From contig NZ_AP029019.1 of the NCBI RefSeq assembly GCF_037101375.1, positions 4,517,001-4,581,000 on the forward strand: a stretch of 64,000 nt of DNA, written 5' to 3'. Numbering within the stretch: the stretch's first letter is position 1; each line of letters starts with the position of its first letter. The DNA comes from Acidovorax sp. DW039. GTDB taxonomy: Bacteria > Pseudomonadota > Gammaproteobacteria > Burkholderiales > Burkholderiaceae_C. The translations under genes and the position numbers were made by a program. This document shows, one piece after another, positions 8,421 to 17,673 of the stretch. The notes beneath the pieces were generated by a model. It saw only the letters and a list, made by a program, of their open reading frames with translations, did no database searches and was not told the origin of the DNA.

Positions 8421-8591
8421 GTACGCATTGTGAGCCCATCTGGCACAAAGACCCGCTTTGTCGCAGAGAATCCACGCGACGCCTGCCGAGATCCACACAC
8501 ACAAAACCGGGGCGCAGGGAGAACTCAGGATGCAGACTCCGGCACGCGATCGCCGGGTCTCCGGGTCCTTGCTGTGTGCCGACCTTGCTCC

Positions 8592-9341
8592 ATGCTCAAC
8601 TTCATTCTGACAACCCTGATCCCCACGCTGGGGGTGGTGCTGACCACCTTGCTGCTGATCTATGGCGTGTATGCCCGCTGGATTGATGTGTCACAAAAGC
8701 TGGTCCTCACACGCCCCGCGCTGCTGACCCTCATTGCCCTGGCGGTCGCCTGCAATGCCTGGGTGGGCGTGCGCATGTTCATGTCACAAAACGCCAAGCA
8801 GGCTTGGGAAGACGGCGCAGCGCTGCGGGAGTCACGCCAACGCTTCGTGCTGCGAGAAGATTTTCAGTACGGAGAACTGCTGATTCCGGCGGGCAGCCTC
8901 ATCAACCGCACCGACCCCTTTGACCGCGGAGAGCCCGGCCGCCCCCTGGCGCTGCATGGGCTGGACGCCGTGCGCTTTCCCCAACCGATGGAGGTGGCTG
9001 GCGTTTTGGCCATCGCCATGCACACCCTGCCCATGCGGGTGGAGCTGGCAGACAACCAGCGCATCGGGCCCGTGTACCGCTATGACACGGCCACCCAGAC
9101 CTGGCTGCCGAACAAGGTATTGCCCGCCATCAATTGCAAGAAGGGGCAGGTGGCCCTGTTCCAGGTGCCGCATATCGAGTACGACGTGGTGGCCGAAGTG
9201 GGCAAACCGCCACCCGATGGCCCCAATGCACGCTTCCTGCCGGGGCAATGGCTGTTCAAGGGCTGCGAGAACGGCCCGCCGATTGTGGTGCAGCCCGCCT
9301 ATGCCGGAGGCCCTGTCAACGGAGCATCCCAGCCGCAGTAG
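8592..9341 (+). CDS. Conserved hypothetical membrane protein
   Basis: 249 aa from ATG 8592. An in-frame upstream extension overlaps pepP and is rejected. Two N-terminal transmembrane helices (about residues 4-25 and 41-60) are followed by a hydrophilic domain of about 185 residues, probably extracytoplasmic. That domain contains LINRTDPFDRGE, RIGPVYRYDTATQTWLP and KGCENGPPIVVQP, with two Cys in the soluble part. No family was recognised. The stop lies 18 bases from the convergent murU stop. The divergent pepP starts 171 bases upstream. Confidence 0.7.
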   Translation: MLNFILTTLIPTLGVVLTTLLLIYGVYARWIDVSQKLVLTRPALLTLIALAVACNAWVGVRMFMSQNAKQAWEDGAALRESRQRFVLREDFQYGELLIPAGSLINRTDPFDRGEPGRPLALHGLDAVRFPQPMEVAGVLAIAMHTLPMRVELADNQRIGPVYRYDTATQTWLPNKVLPAINCKKGQVALFQVPHIEYDVVAEVGKPPPDGPNARFLPGQWLFKGCENGPPIVVQPAYAGGPVNGASQPQ

Positions 9342-9359
9342 GCAGGCGCGTGCGTCCTG

Positions 9360-10193
9360 TCAGCGATTGAGTTCCGCCAACCGCTCGGGCGTGCCCACAT
9401 CCGTCCACCGCCCCGTGTAGAGCGACGCACCCACGCGCCCCTGGTCCATGGCGCGGCGCAGCAGCGGTGCCAGCGGGGCAGCAGCCCCGGCCGGGTTGCC
9501 GTGCGGGATGTCGCACCACGGCAGCGCAAACAGCTCGGCACGCAGCAGCGCAATGGTGCTGTAGGTGTAGCGGTGCATGGGGTCGTCCGCAGGCAGATTG
9601 AGCGCAAGCCCCTGGGCGGACAGGCCAAAGTCGCCTCGCGGGTTGTGAGGGGGATTGGGCACCAGCCACAAATGGGCCAAAAGATGGCTGGCCTCAAACG
9701 CCTGCACGGCAGCCGCATCGAACACAAAGTCGGGCGCAAACACATCGCCCGCAGCCAGCCAGAACACGGGGCCCAGTTGGGGCAAAGCCCGGGCAATGCC
9801 CCCGGCGGTCTCCAGCGCCCCACCAAAGTCGGCCCCTTCTTGCGAGTATGAAATTGATAGCTGCCTGCGCCTGATTTCATTGCCCTGGAGGCCAAAAACA
9901 CCTCCAAAATGATCACTGATCTGAGCCCCCAGCCAAGCGGTGTTGATTACCACCCGGCATACCCCGGCCTGTGCCAGCGCCTGCAAATGCCACTGCAGCA
10001 AAGGCTGGCCCTGCACCTGCAGCAAGGGTTTGGGGCAGGTGTCCGTCAACGGGCGCATGCGCTCGCCCCGGCCTGCCGCGAGCAGCATGGCCGGAACCTG
10101 GCCCGGGCAGGTATCGGGGGCTTCCGAACGTGCAGAGAGGGCAACCGGGGCCGAGGCAGATGAAGAATGAGAAGAAGCCGCAGAAGATGTCAT
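9360..10193 (-). CDS. murU: Nucleotidyltransferase, MurU-like (N-acetylmuramate 1-phosphate uridylyltransferase)
   Basis: 277 aa. The sugar-nucleotidyltransferase signature LLAAGRGERMRPLTD (37-51) and KPLLQVQGQPLLQWHL are followed by VINTAWLG, ALETAGGI and FWLAAGDVF. MurU feeds MurNAc 1-phosphate to UDP-MurNAc in the peptidoglycan recycling route that bypasses de novo synthesis. ATG 10193 overlaps the speD stop by 4 bases (ATGA); the longer ORF reading through speD is a shadow. Residues about 101-112 (GLQGNEIRRRQL) are encoded by a dispersed intergenic-type repeat inserted in frame between two conserved blocks. The low-complexity Ser/Ala N-terminus is unusual. The exact sugar phosphate used is inferred. 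Confidence 0.82.
   Translation of the reverse strand: MTSSAASSHSSSASAPVALSARSEAPDTCPGQVPAMLLAAGRGERMRPLTDTCPKPLLQVQGQPLLQWHLQALAQAGVCRVVINTAWLGAQISDHFGGVFGLQGNEIRRRQLSISYSQEGADFGGALETAGGIARALPQLGPVFWLAAGDVFAPDFVFDAAAVQAFEASHLLAHLWLVPNPPHNPRGDFGLSAQGLALNLPADDPMHRYTYSTIALLRAELFALPWCDIPHGNPAGAAAPLAPLLRRAMDQGRVGASLYTGRWTDVGTPERLAELNR
9849..9900 (-). repeat. Short comamonad repeat (family B) inside murU
   Basis: On the minus strand the element reads TTTTTGGCCTCCAGGGC, then GGCGCAGGCAGCTATCAATT. This is the same layout as the intergenic family-B copies listed elsewhere (GATAGCT-N-GCGCTTAT and its inverse). It lies wholly within the coding sequence and keeps the frame. Confidence 0.7.
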
Positions 10194-10621
10194 GGCGTGC
10201 AGGACGGCGATGGCGTGGATAGCGTGGATGAGGGGCTGCGCGGTATCTCGCCTCGCTGCAGCGCGTGCCGCTGCACAGCGGTGGCATCCAGCAAGGCCAG
10301 CAGCGCATTCATGAGGGCGTGGGCCTTGGCGCTGTGGTCCGCGCCAAAGTTGCACACATACACATCCAGCGTGACGGCAGCCTGCTCGGGCCAGGTGTGC
10401 ACGCACAAGTGGGATTCGGCCAGCAGCACCGTAGCCGTCACACCGCCGGGCCCCTTTGCCGTGGCAGGAAAAGCATGGAACAACTGCCCCACCGCCTGCA
10501 GGCCCGCGGCCCTGACAGCATCCAGGCAAGCTTGGCCCAGTGCGGTCGCGTCGGTCAGCCAGTGGGGGGCACAGCGGCATCCGTGGAGATCGGCAGTGAG
10601 GTGCAATCCGTGCATGGGCAT
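10190..10621 (-). CDS. speD: S-adenosylmethionine decarboxylase proenzyme (SpeD/SpeH type)
   Basis: About 143 aa. The proenzyme cleaves itself at the Glu-Ser bond in LAESHLCVHTWPE (S70 when counted from ATG 10621), giving the pyruvoyl cofactor. The mature enzyme makes decarboxylated SAM for spermidine synthesis. The block VYVCNFG carries the conserved Cys, with Asn in place of the usual Gly after it. The N-terminal GLHLTADLHGC fits the family's first strand. ATG 10621 and 10615 are both plausible starts; 10651 gives an atypical extension. The 3' end overlaps murU by 4 bases, so the two genes are coupled. The His-71 motif is intact. Confidence 0.85.
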   Translation of the reverse strand: MPMHGLHLTADLHGCRCAPHWLTDATALGQACLDAVRAAGLQAVGQLFHAFPATAKGPGGVTATVLLAESHLCVHTWPEQAAVTLDVYVCNFGADHSAKAHALMNALLALLDATAVQRHALQRGEIPRSPSSTLSTPSPSCTP

Positions 10622-10772
10622 GCAATGTAGTGCATCGCACGGTTTCCCCATCCGCTGCGGCTGTTTGATGTAACCACGGGCCTCAGAACCTGTTCAGGAC
10701 AAAGCCGCGGCACCAGCGTCGGTAAAATAGGCGGTTTCCCCGATCCCCCTCCCCCACCAGAACTCCTGACCC

Positions 10773-12827
10773 ATGGCCAACACCCAGCAATCCCAACAGA
10801 TGGCAAACGCAATCCGCGCGTTGGCCATGGACGCCGTTCAACAAGCCAACTCCGGCCACCCCGGTGCCCCCATGGGCATGGCCGACATGGCCGTGGGCCT
10901 GTGGGCACGTCACCTCAAGCACAACCCCGCCAACCCCCAGTGGTTCGACCGTGACCGCTTTGTGCTGTCCAACGGCCACGGCTCGATGCTGATTTACGCG
11001 CTGCTGCACCTGACCGGCTACGACCTGCCCATGGCAGAGCTGAAGAACTTCCGCCAGCTGCACAGCAAGACGGCCGGCCACCCCGAAGTGGGCATCACCC
11101 CCGGCGTCGAAACCACCACCGGCCCGCTGGGCCAGGGCATCACCAACGCCGTGGGCTTTGCGCTGGCCGAAAAGCTGCTGGCCGCCGAGTTCAACCGCGA
11201 AGGCCATGCCATCGTGGACCACCACACCTACGCCTTCCTGGGCGACGGTTGCCTGATGGAAGGCATCAGCCAGGAAGCGATTTCGCTGGCAGGCGCCTGG
11301 AAGCTGAACAAGCTGATCGCGCTGTACGACGACAACGGCATCTCCATCGACGGCCAAGTGGCCCCCTGGTTTGCCGACAACACCGCCCTGCGCTTTGTCT
11401 CGGCCGGCTGGAACGTGATTGGCCCCATCGACGGCCACGACGCCGACAAGGTAGCTGCCGCGATTGCCGAGGCCAAGAACCAGACCGAGCGCCCATCGCT
11501 CATCATCTGCAAGACGCACATCGGCAAGGGCAGCCCCAACCGCGCCAACACCTCCAAGGCCCATGGCGAGCCCCTGGGTGCCGACGAGATCAAACTCACC
11601 CGCGAAGTGCTGGGCTGGACGAGCGAACCTTTCGTCATCCCTGAAGATGTGTACGCAGGCTGGGACGCCAAGGTCAGCGGCCAAAGCGCTGAAGCAGCCT
11701 GGAACGAGCGCTTTGCCGCTTACGCCAAAGCCTTCCCAGAGCTGGCTGCAGACTTCACGCGCCGGATGAAGGGCGACCTGCCTGCGCACTTTGCCCAGGT
11801 GGCTGTGGACACCGTGGTGGCCGCCCACACCAAGGCGGAAACCGTGGCCAGCCGCAAGGCCAGCCAGCTGGCGCTGGAAGCCTTCACCGCCGCCCTGCCC
11901 GAACTGCTGGGCGGCTCTGCCGACCTGACAGGCTCCAACCTCACCAACACCAAGAGCACGCCCAACCTGCGCTTTGACCAGCAAGGCGCCGTGGTGCAGA
12001 CCGAAGCCGAAGACGGCAAGAAGATCGGTGGCCGCCACATCAACTACGGCGTGCGCGAATTCGGCATGGCTGCGATCATGAACGGAGTGGCGCTGCACGG
12101 TGGTTTCATCCCCTACGGCGGCACCTTCCTCACCTTCAGCGACTACAGCCGCAACGCCATCCGCATGGCTGCGCTGATGAAGCAGCGCGTGATCCATGTC
12201 TTCACGCACGACTCCATCGGTCTGGGCGAAGACGGCCCCACCCACCAGTCCATCGAGCATGTGTCGAGCCTGCGCCTGATCCCCGGCCTGGACGTGTGGC
12301 GTCCTGCCGATACGGCAGAAACCGCCGTGGCCTGGAGCGTGGCCCTGTCCAACCGCAATAAGCCCACGGTGCTGGCCCTGTCGCGCCAGAACCTGCCCTA
12401 CGCCCCCAAGCGGGACCTGGGCGACATCTCGCGCGGCGCCTACGTGCTAAGCGAGCCTGCCGACGTGGGCCTGAAGAAGAAGGCCGTGGCCGTCATCATC
12501 GCCACCGGCTCCGAAGTGCAGCTGGCCCTGAAGGCCCAGCGCCTGCTGGCCGACAAGAAGGTGCCAGTGCGCGTGGTCTCCATGCCCAGCACCACCACGT
12601 TCGACCGTGAAGACGTGAAGTACAAGAAGGCTGTGCTGCCCGCAGGCCTGCCCCGCGTTGCGGTGGAAATGGGCGTGACCGACTTCTGGTGGAAGTACGG
12701 CTGCGCTGCCGTGGTGGGCATTGACACCTACGGCGAATCGGCCCCCGCGCCCGTGCTGTTCAAGCACTTCGGCTTCACCGAAGAGAACGTGGCAGCCACC
12801 GTGCTGACCGCTCTCAAGCGCAAGTGA
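10773..12827 (+). CDS. tkt: Transketolase
   Basis: 684 aa, full length for bacterial transketolase. This thiamine-diphosphate enzyme moves two-carbon units in the pentose phosphate pathway and Calvin-type cycles. Landmarks are [15 protein letters not shown], the ThDP motif [13 protein letters not shown] with [16 protein letters not shown], the pyrimidine domain [13 protein letters not shown], and [14 protein letters not shown] near residue 480. A strong terminator follows and gap lies 78 bases downstream. A second, split transketolase-like pair occurs at 62.3-64.0 kb; this gene is the housekeeping copy. Confidence 0.97.
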   Translation: MANTQQSQQMANAIRALAMDAVQQANSGHPGAPMGMADMAVGLWARHLKHNPANPQWFDRDRFVLSNGHGSMLIYALLHLTGYDLPMAELKNFRQLHSKTAGHPEVGITPGVETTTGPLGQGITNAVGFALAEKLLAAEFNREGHAIVDHHTYAFLGDGCLMEGISQEAISLAGAWKLNKLIALYDDNGISIDGQVAPWFADNTALRFVSAGWNVIGPIDGHDADKVAAAIAEAKNQTERPSLIICKTHIGKGSPNRANTSKAHGEPLGADEIKLTREVLGWTSEPFVIPEDVYAGWDAKVSGQSAEAAWNERFAAYAKAFPELAADFTRRMKGDLPAHFAQVAVDTVVAAHTKAETVASRKASQLALEAFTAALPELLGGSADLTGSNLTNTKSTPNLRFDQQGAVVQTEAEDGKKIGGRHINYGVREFGMAAIMNGVALHGGFIPYGGTFLTFSDYSRNAIRMAALMKQRVIHVFTHDSIGLGEDGPTHQSIEHVSSLRLIPGLDVWRPADTAETAVAWSVALSNRNKPTVLALSRQNLPYAPKRDLGDISRGAYVLSEPADVGLKKKAVAVIIATGSEVQLALKAQRLLADKKVPVRVVSMPSTTTFDREDVKYKKAVLPAGLPRVAVEMGVTDFWWKYGCAAVVGIDTYGESAPAPVLFKHFGFTEENVAATVLTALKRK

Positions 12828-13904
<1,077 letters not shown>

Positions 13905-14275
13905 CCCTGCCGCATTCCATCCAGGAATGATGAGAGAAATACAAAAGTTGAAGAAGCGCTAGGAAGACAACTACCCGTTCAGCCAACCCCCGCAAGGAGG
14001 TTGGCTTTTTTTTGCCCGGTCTCAGCCCTCAAGCCTTCGCTTAGCCAGGGATTCCCCCATCAGGAAAGCGGCCTACGGACGATGTCATCCAGTTCCTACA
14101 AGATGTAACAGAGAGGCTGCATAGGATCAACCGCCAGACAGTTGGGTGCTTCAGACTGATCGATGTCACGTCAGCACGGCACCCGATCCGTCCCAGTGCG
14201 TACTGAAGCCCCCACAGGGCCAGTCAAGCGAAGGCAGGAGACTGCCCGCCGACCCATTGATTCCAAGGAGCTCCC
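13905..14275. other. Intergenic region downstream of gap
   Basis: 371 bases. It contains the gap terminator (13981-14013). At its right end is the AAGGAG ribosome-binding site of the small membrane-protein gene that follows. I saw no open frame with coding character and no RNA gene here. Confidence 0.7.
13981..14013 (+). terminator. Rho-independent terminator of gap
   Basis: AGCCAACC (13981-13988) pairs with GGTTGGCT (13999-14006) around a short loop, followed by eight T. It lies about 77 bases past the gap stop codon. Confidence 0.9.
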
Positions 14276-14572
14276 GTGCACCCTCTTTTCGCTTCCCGCG
14301 CCACTTGCACCGTTGGCTGTTTTTTGGTGTTTATGGGCATGGGGCTTGCAGTGGCTGGGGGCTGGTTCCTGCTTCAGGGAGGCTCCTGGTACTACATGGC
14401 CGGAGGACTTGCCTGGGTATTGACCGGTGTTCTGCTGCTGCGGAGCCATCCGCTGGTTTTGGGCATCTTCGGGGCTTATTTCCTGACCACGCTAGTCTGG
14501 GTCTTGTGGGAGGCAGGACTGACAGAGTGGCCCCAGCATGTCAGCATGTACCTGCTTTCTCGTCTGGGATGA
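14276..14572 (+). CDS. Orphan quinoprotein-dehydrogenase membrane-anchor domain
   Basis: 98 aa, starting at GTG 14276, 7 bases after AAGGAG. Three hydrophobic helices span about 12-34, 40-56 and 60-82. The pattern GSWYYMAGGLAWVLTGVLLLR and TLVWVLWEAGLTEWP matches the N-terminal membrane domain of PQQ-dependent glucose/quinate dehydrogenases, also found alone as small subunits such as SldB. The large PQQ barrel is absent: a stop follows and downstream sequence is convergent mscS. It could be an anchor for a dehydrogenase encoded elsewhere or a remnant of a deleted gcd-type gene. The good ribosome-binding site favours expression. Confidence 0.65.
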   Translation: MHPLFASRATCTVGCFLVFMGMGLAVAGGWFLLQGGSWYYMAGGLAWVLTGVLLLRSHPLVLGIFGAYFLTTLVWVLWEAGLTEWPQHVSMYLLSRLG

Positions 14573-14698
14573 TGGTCGCCTCTGCAGAACAGATCGGAAT
14601 CGACAGTCGCACTTATCCAGGTCGCAGCGATTAGCGACTTCCGCCCAACGCACCGATGAGCATGAGCAGCCCAGCCACAGGCTGCTCCAGGCGGTCTT

Positions 14699-15826
14699 TC
14701 AATGCGCTGCCACACCAGGCAGCAACTCCCCCGTCGCCAAGGCATCAGCGCTCGGCAGCGATGCCACGTGCACCGTGCGTGTGGGGAAGGCAAACTCCAC
14801 CCCCAATGCCGCCAGTTCACGCATCAACCCAAGGTTGATGGCCTGCTGCATGTCCATGTAAAGGCCATAGTCCGGGCCTTGCACGATGTAGACCACCTCA
14901 AACTCCAGCGCGCTGTCGCCAAACCCCTTGAAGTGGGCGCGGTCAAAGCGCAGCGCCTTCTGCGCACTCACCAGGCTTTTCACGATGCCAGGAATCGCCT
15001 CCAGTTTCTCGGGCGGGGTGTCGTAGCGCACCTTGAAGCCGAACACAATCCGGCGCTCGCGCATGGGGCGGTAGTTGCTGATGATCTGCTTGAGGATGTC
15101 GGTGTTGGACATCACCACCTGCTCACCTTGCAGGCTGAGGATGCGGGTGGTCTTGAGCCCGATCATCTGCACGGTGCCCGCGATATTGCCCACCACCACA
15201 AAGTCGCCCACCTCAAAAGGCTTGTCCACCGCAATCGCCAGCGAGGCAAACAGGTCACCCAGAATGTTCTGCACCGCCAGCGCCACGGCAATGCCACCCA
15301 CACCCAGGCTCGCCACAAAGGCCGTGATGTTTACACCCAAGTTGGAGAGCACAGCGAGGGCAATGATGCTCCACAGCAGCGTTCGCAGGCCCCACGACAT
15401 GAGCGTGGCCGACGCACTCACCTGCGTCATGCCCTTGGAGGTGTGGCGCGCAAGATAACGCTGCACACCAATGCCAATCGCACGCATGCCCCACAGCCCC
15501 ATCTGCAGCGCTACCGCCACAAACCACAGCTGCGCCACGCGGCTCTCCCAGCGAGGGGGCAGTTGCAACATGCCCAGCCCGACGAGCACAGCCAGCACCA
15601 GTACCAGCGCGCGGCTGGTGCCTTCCAGCACATCCACCACAGCGAGTGCCACCAAGCTTTGGGTCTGGGTAGCCCATGTCCTGGCGCGGCCCGTCAGCAG
15701 ATGTAGCAAAGTCATGATGGCCACAAAGGTGACGACCGCCACGGTCGCCGCAACCAAAAGACTCCACAACGGCACGCCAGCGAAGGTGGTTTCCTGGATC
15801 CAGTCCATGAACGGGGATGAGATCAT
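14699..15826 (-). CDS. Mechanosensitive ion channel, MscS family
   Basis: 375 aa inner-membrane protein. Four or five transmembrane helices precede the pore helix FVASLGVGGIAVALAVQNILGD (about 185-206) and the beta domain DKPFEVGDFVVVGNIAGTVQMIG. A cytoplasmic alpha/beta domain follows, with FGFKVRYDTPPEKLEAIP. It opens under membrane tension to release solutes on hypo-osmotic shock, and is longer than MscS (286 aa) because of extra N-terminal helices. Start ATG 15826 has GAGGAG about 9 bases upstream. The gene is monocistronic. Confidence 0.93.
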   Translation of the reverse strand: MISSPFMDWIQETTFAGVPLWSLLVAATVAVVTFVAIMTLLHLLTGRARTWATQTQSLVALAVVDVLEGTSRALVLVLAVLVGLGMLQLPPRWESRVAQLWFVAVALQMGLWGMRAIGIGVQRYLARHTSKGMTQVSASATLMSWGLRTLLWSIIALAVLSNLGVNITAFVASLGVGGIAVALAVQNILGDLFASLAIAVDKPFEVGDFVVVGNIAGTVQMIGLKTTRILSLQGEQVVMSNTDILKQIISNYRPMRERRIVFGFKVRYDTPPEKLEAIPGIVKSLVSAQKALRFDRAHFKGFGDSALEFEVVYIVQGPDYGLYMDMQQAINLGLMRELAALGVEFAFPTRTVHVASLPSADALATGELLPGVAAH

Positions 15827-16435
15827 GCAGCAGCGCTCCTCTTCGTAAGGGGGGAAGGTATGTAGGCCACAACAGGCCTATGCCTGCAGGTTGCGGTCGT
15901 AAGCAAGGTTCAACCGCTGGGCGATGACAAGGCGTCAACGCGCCAGTCAGACCGCCAAGGCAGCGAAGGAACCCGCTTGCCGGATGAGCAACGGGTGCCA
16001 GGGATGTCCTGCATAACCCTCGCGAGGCGGTGGTAGTGCGGATCGGGAGGGGCCGCAAGGCGTCTTTTGGCAGCCAATAGCCGAGCTATTGGCAAGAAAA
16101 GCAACGCAGCGGACTGCCCGAGACCGCGTTATCACAGACCGCAGGGAGTTATGCAGGTCATCCCTAGGACTCTGACACAGAGACTGGGGCTGGGCCGTAA
16201 GACATCGCCCATACTTCAAGCGGACGTGCGCCGGTGCGGTGGGTCTGCGGGCCACGCATTGCCGATGAACTCAACGACATCCCCTCACGCAAGCGGGAAC
16301 TGACGCCAAGTCTTCAGACAGTGGCAACCATGGGGATGGGTGAACCCACCCGCGGCAAGCTCAACGTTTTTTGAACGGGATCCTCACTCTGCGCGGTGCC
16401 GCGCAGGCAAGGTCAGACGCGGACGGAACAGGTTT
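15827..16435. other. Gene-free region containing an inverted-repeat element
   Basis: 609 bases between two minus-strand genes. The centre holds the 166-bp inverted-repeat element at 16000-16165. Short open frames exist on both strands but show no conserved motif or ribosome-binding site. Nothing else recognisable was found. Confidence 0.6.
16000..16165. mobile_element. Miniature inverted-repeat element or insertion-sequence remnant
   Basis: Terminal inverted repeats AGGGATGTCCTGCATAACCCT (16000-16020; first 20 bases AGGGATGTCCTGCATAACCC) and, at 16143-16165, the inverse with ATGCAGGTCATCCCT bound the element. The centre is a second palindrome, GCCAATAG-CCGAG-CTATTGGC. No transposase is encoded. 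The arrangement suggests a MITE or two joined insertion-sequence ends. No target-site duplication is obvious. Confidence 0.55.
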
Positions 16436-17452
16436 TCAATTCCCCTGTGCAAACGCCTCGGTATCCACCTCGCTGGCGTTTTGGGGGTTGTAGCGGTTGC
16501 CCACCACCGTGCGGTCGTTGATCAGTGCCTCCAGCCGCTGCATCACAGCACTGCTGAGCTGCACATCCACAGCGCCCAGGTCATCGTGCAGATGCTCCAC
16601 GCTGGTCGTGCCCGGAATGGGAATGATGTCCTGCCCCTTGTGCAGCAGCCAGGCCAGCGCCAGCTGAGCGGGCGTGCACCCCACCTCTGCAGCAATGGCA
16701 CGGTAGCCATCCAGCAGCCGCAGGTTGGCGGCATACGCTTCGGGCGCAAACCGGGGCATGGCCCGGCGAATGTCCTTGGCATCGAGCGTGCTCACATCCG
16801 TCAAGTCCCCACACAAAAAGCCGCGGCCTACGGGGCTGAATGCCACAAACGCCACACCCAGTTCCCGGCATGCCTGCAGCACCGCAATCTCGGGGTTGCG
16901 CGTCCACAGCGAATACTCCGTCTGCAGGGCCGCAATCGGGTGCACGGCATGGGCCCGGCGCAGCGTGGCTGCAGACACTTCCGACAAGCCGATGCTGCGA
17001 ATCTTGCCCGCGCGCACCAGGTCGGCCAGCGCGCCCACGCTGTCTTCAATCGGCACGCTCTTGTCCCAGCGGTGCAGGTAGTACAGGTCAATGACATCGG
17101 TCTGCAGGCGGCGCAGGCTGTCCTCGCAGGTCTGGCGCAACGTGGCCGGGCGGCCGTCAATCACGCGCACCAGCTTGCCATCGCCATTCACATCCACGCC
17201 CTGCATGCCGCACTTGCTGGCCAGCGTGAAGCGGTGGCGGTGCGGCTTCATCACACGGCCTACCAGCGTCTCGTTGGCCCCAAAGCCATACAGCGTGGCG
17301 GTATCGAACAGCGTCACGCCCGCATCCAGCGCTGCCAGCAGCACACGCTCGCCCTGCTCGGCGCTCACAGGCGCGCCGTAGGCGTGCGAGAGGTTCATGC
17401 AGCCCAGGCCAATGGCCGAGACGGAGAATGGTCCAAGATTTCTTTGTTGCAT
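16436..17452 (-). CDS. Aldo/keto reductase
   Basis: 338 aa TIM-barrel NADPH-dependent oxidoreductase. Visible are the N-terminal LGPFSVSAIGLGCMNLSH, the catalytic set FDTATLYG (Asp, Tyr), LASKCG (Lys) and LYYLHRWD (His), and the cofactor segment IPIPGTTSVEHLHDDLGAV. This subgroup resembles YajO/IolS-like or plant auxin-induced-type reductases; the substrate is unknown. The gene is alone between the inverted-repeat element and a divergent flavin monooxygenase gene. Confidence 0.92.
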   Translation of the reverse strand: MQQRNLGPFSVSAIGLGCMNLSHAYGAPVSAEQGERVLLAALDAGVTLFDTATLYGFGANETLVGRVMKPHRHRFTLASKCGMQGVDVNGDGKLVRVIDGRPATLRQTCEDSLRRLQTDVIDLYYLHRWDKSVPIEDSVGALADLVRAGKIRSIGLSEVSAATLRRAHAVHPIAALQTEYSLWTRNPEIAVLQACRELGVAFVAFSPVGRGFLCGDLTDVSTLDAKDIRRAMPRFAPEAYAANLRLLDGYRAIAAEVGCTPAQLALAWLLHKGQDIIPIPGTTSVEHLHDDLGAVDVQLSSAVMQRLEALINDRTVVGNRYNPQNASEVDTEAFAQGN

Positions 17453-17673
17453 GGTGTGAGCTTACGGCAAGTGGGCAGCCTGCGGAGTGGGTCGGGTTTG
17501 GGCGTAAGAACCTGTTCAAAGGGACTGTTGGCGAAGTGCGACTCAAAACAGCGAGCGAAGTGGAACGAACGGCAGAGTTGGTCAAGCTTGCTATCCCCAA
17601 GCTCTAGACCGCCTCGCTAAGCCACTCCCCATTCGCTAGCGTGACCGCTGCGCCAAGCCCCACCCGCCATTGC

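Noticed and set aside
10683..12260. 525-codon open frame antisense to tkt
   Set aside because: Complete overlap with transketolase, no recognisable domain, and biased composition.
16340..17620. 426-codon open frame antisense to the aldo/keto reductase
   Set aside because: No conserved motif, and the reductase on the other strand has its full catalytic set.
17453..17640. Possible small gene or RNA between the divergent aldo/keto reductase and flavin monooxygenase genes
   Set aside because: Short frames have no start signal, and no tRNA or RNA fold was recognised. It is treated as promoter region.
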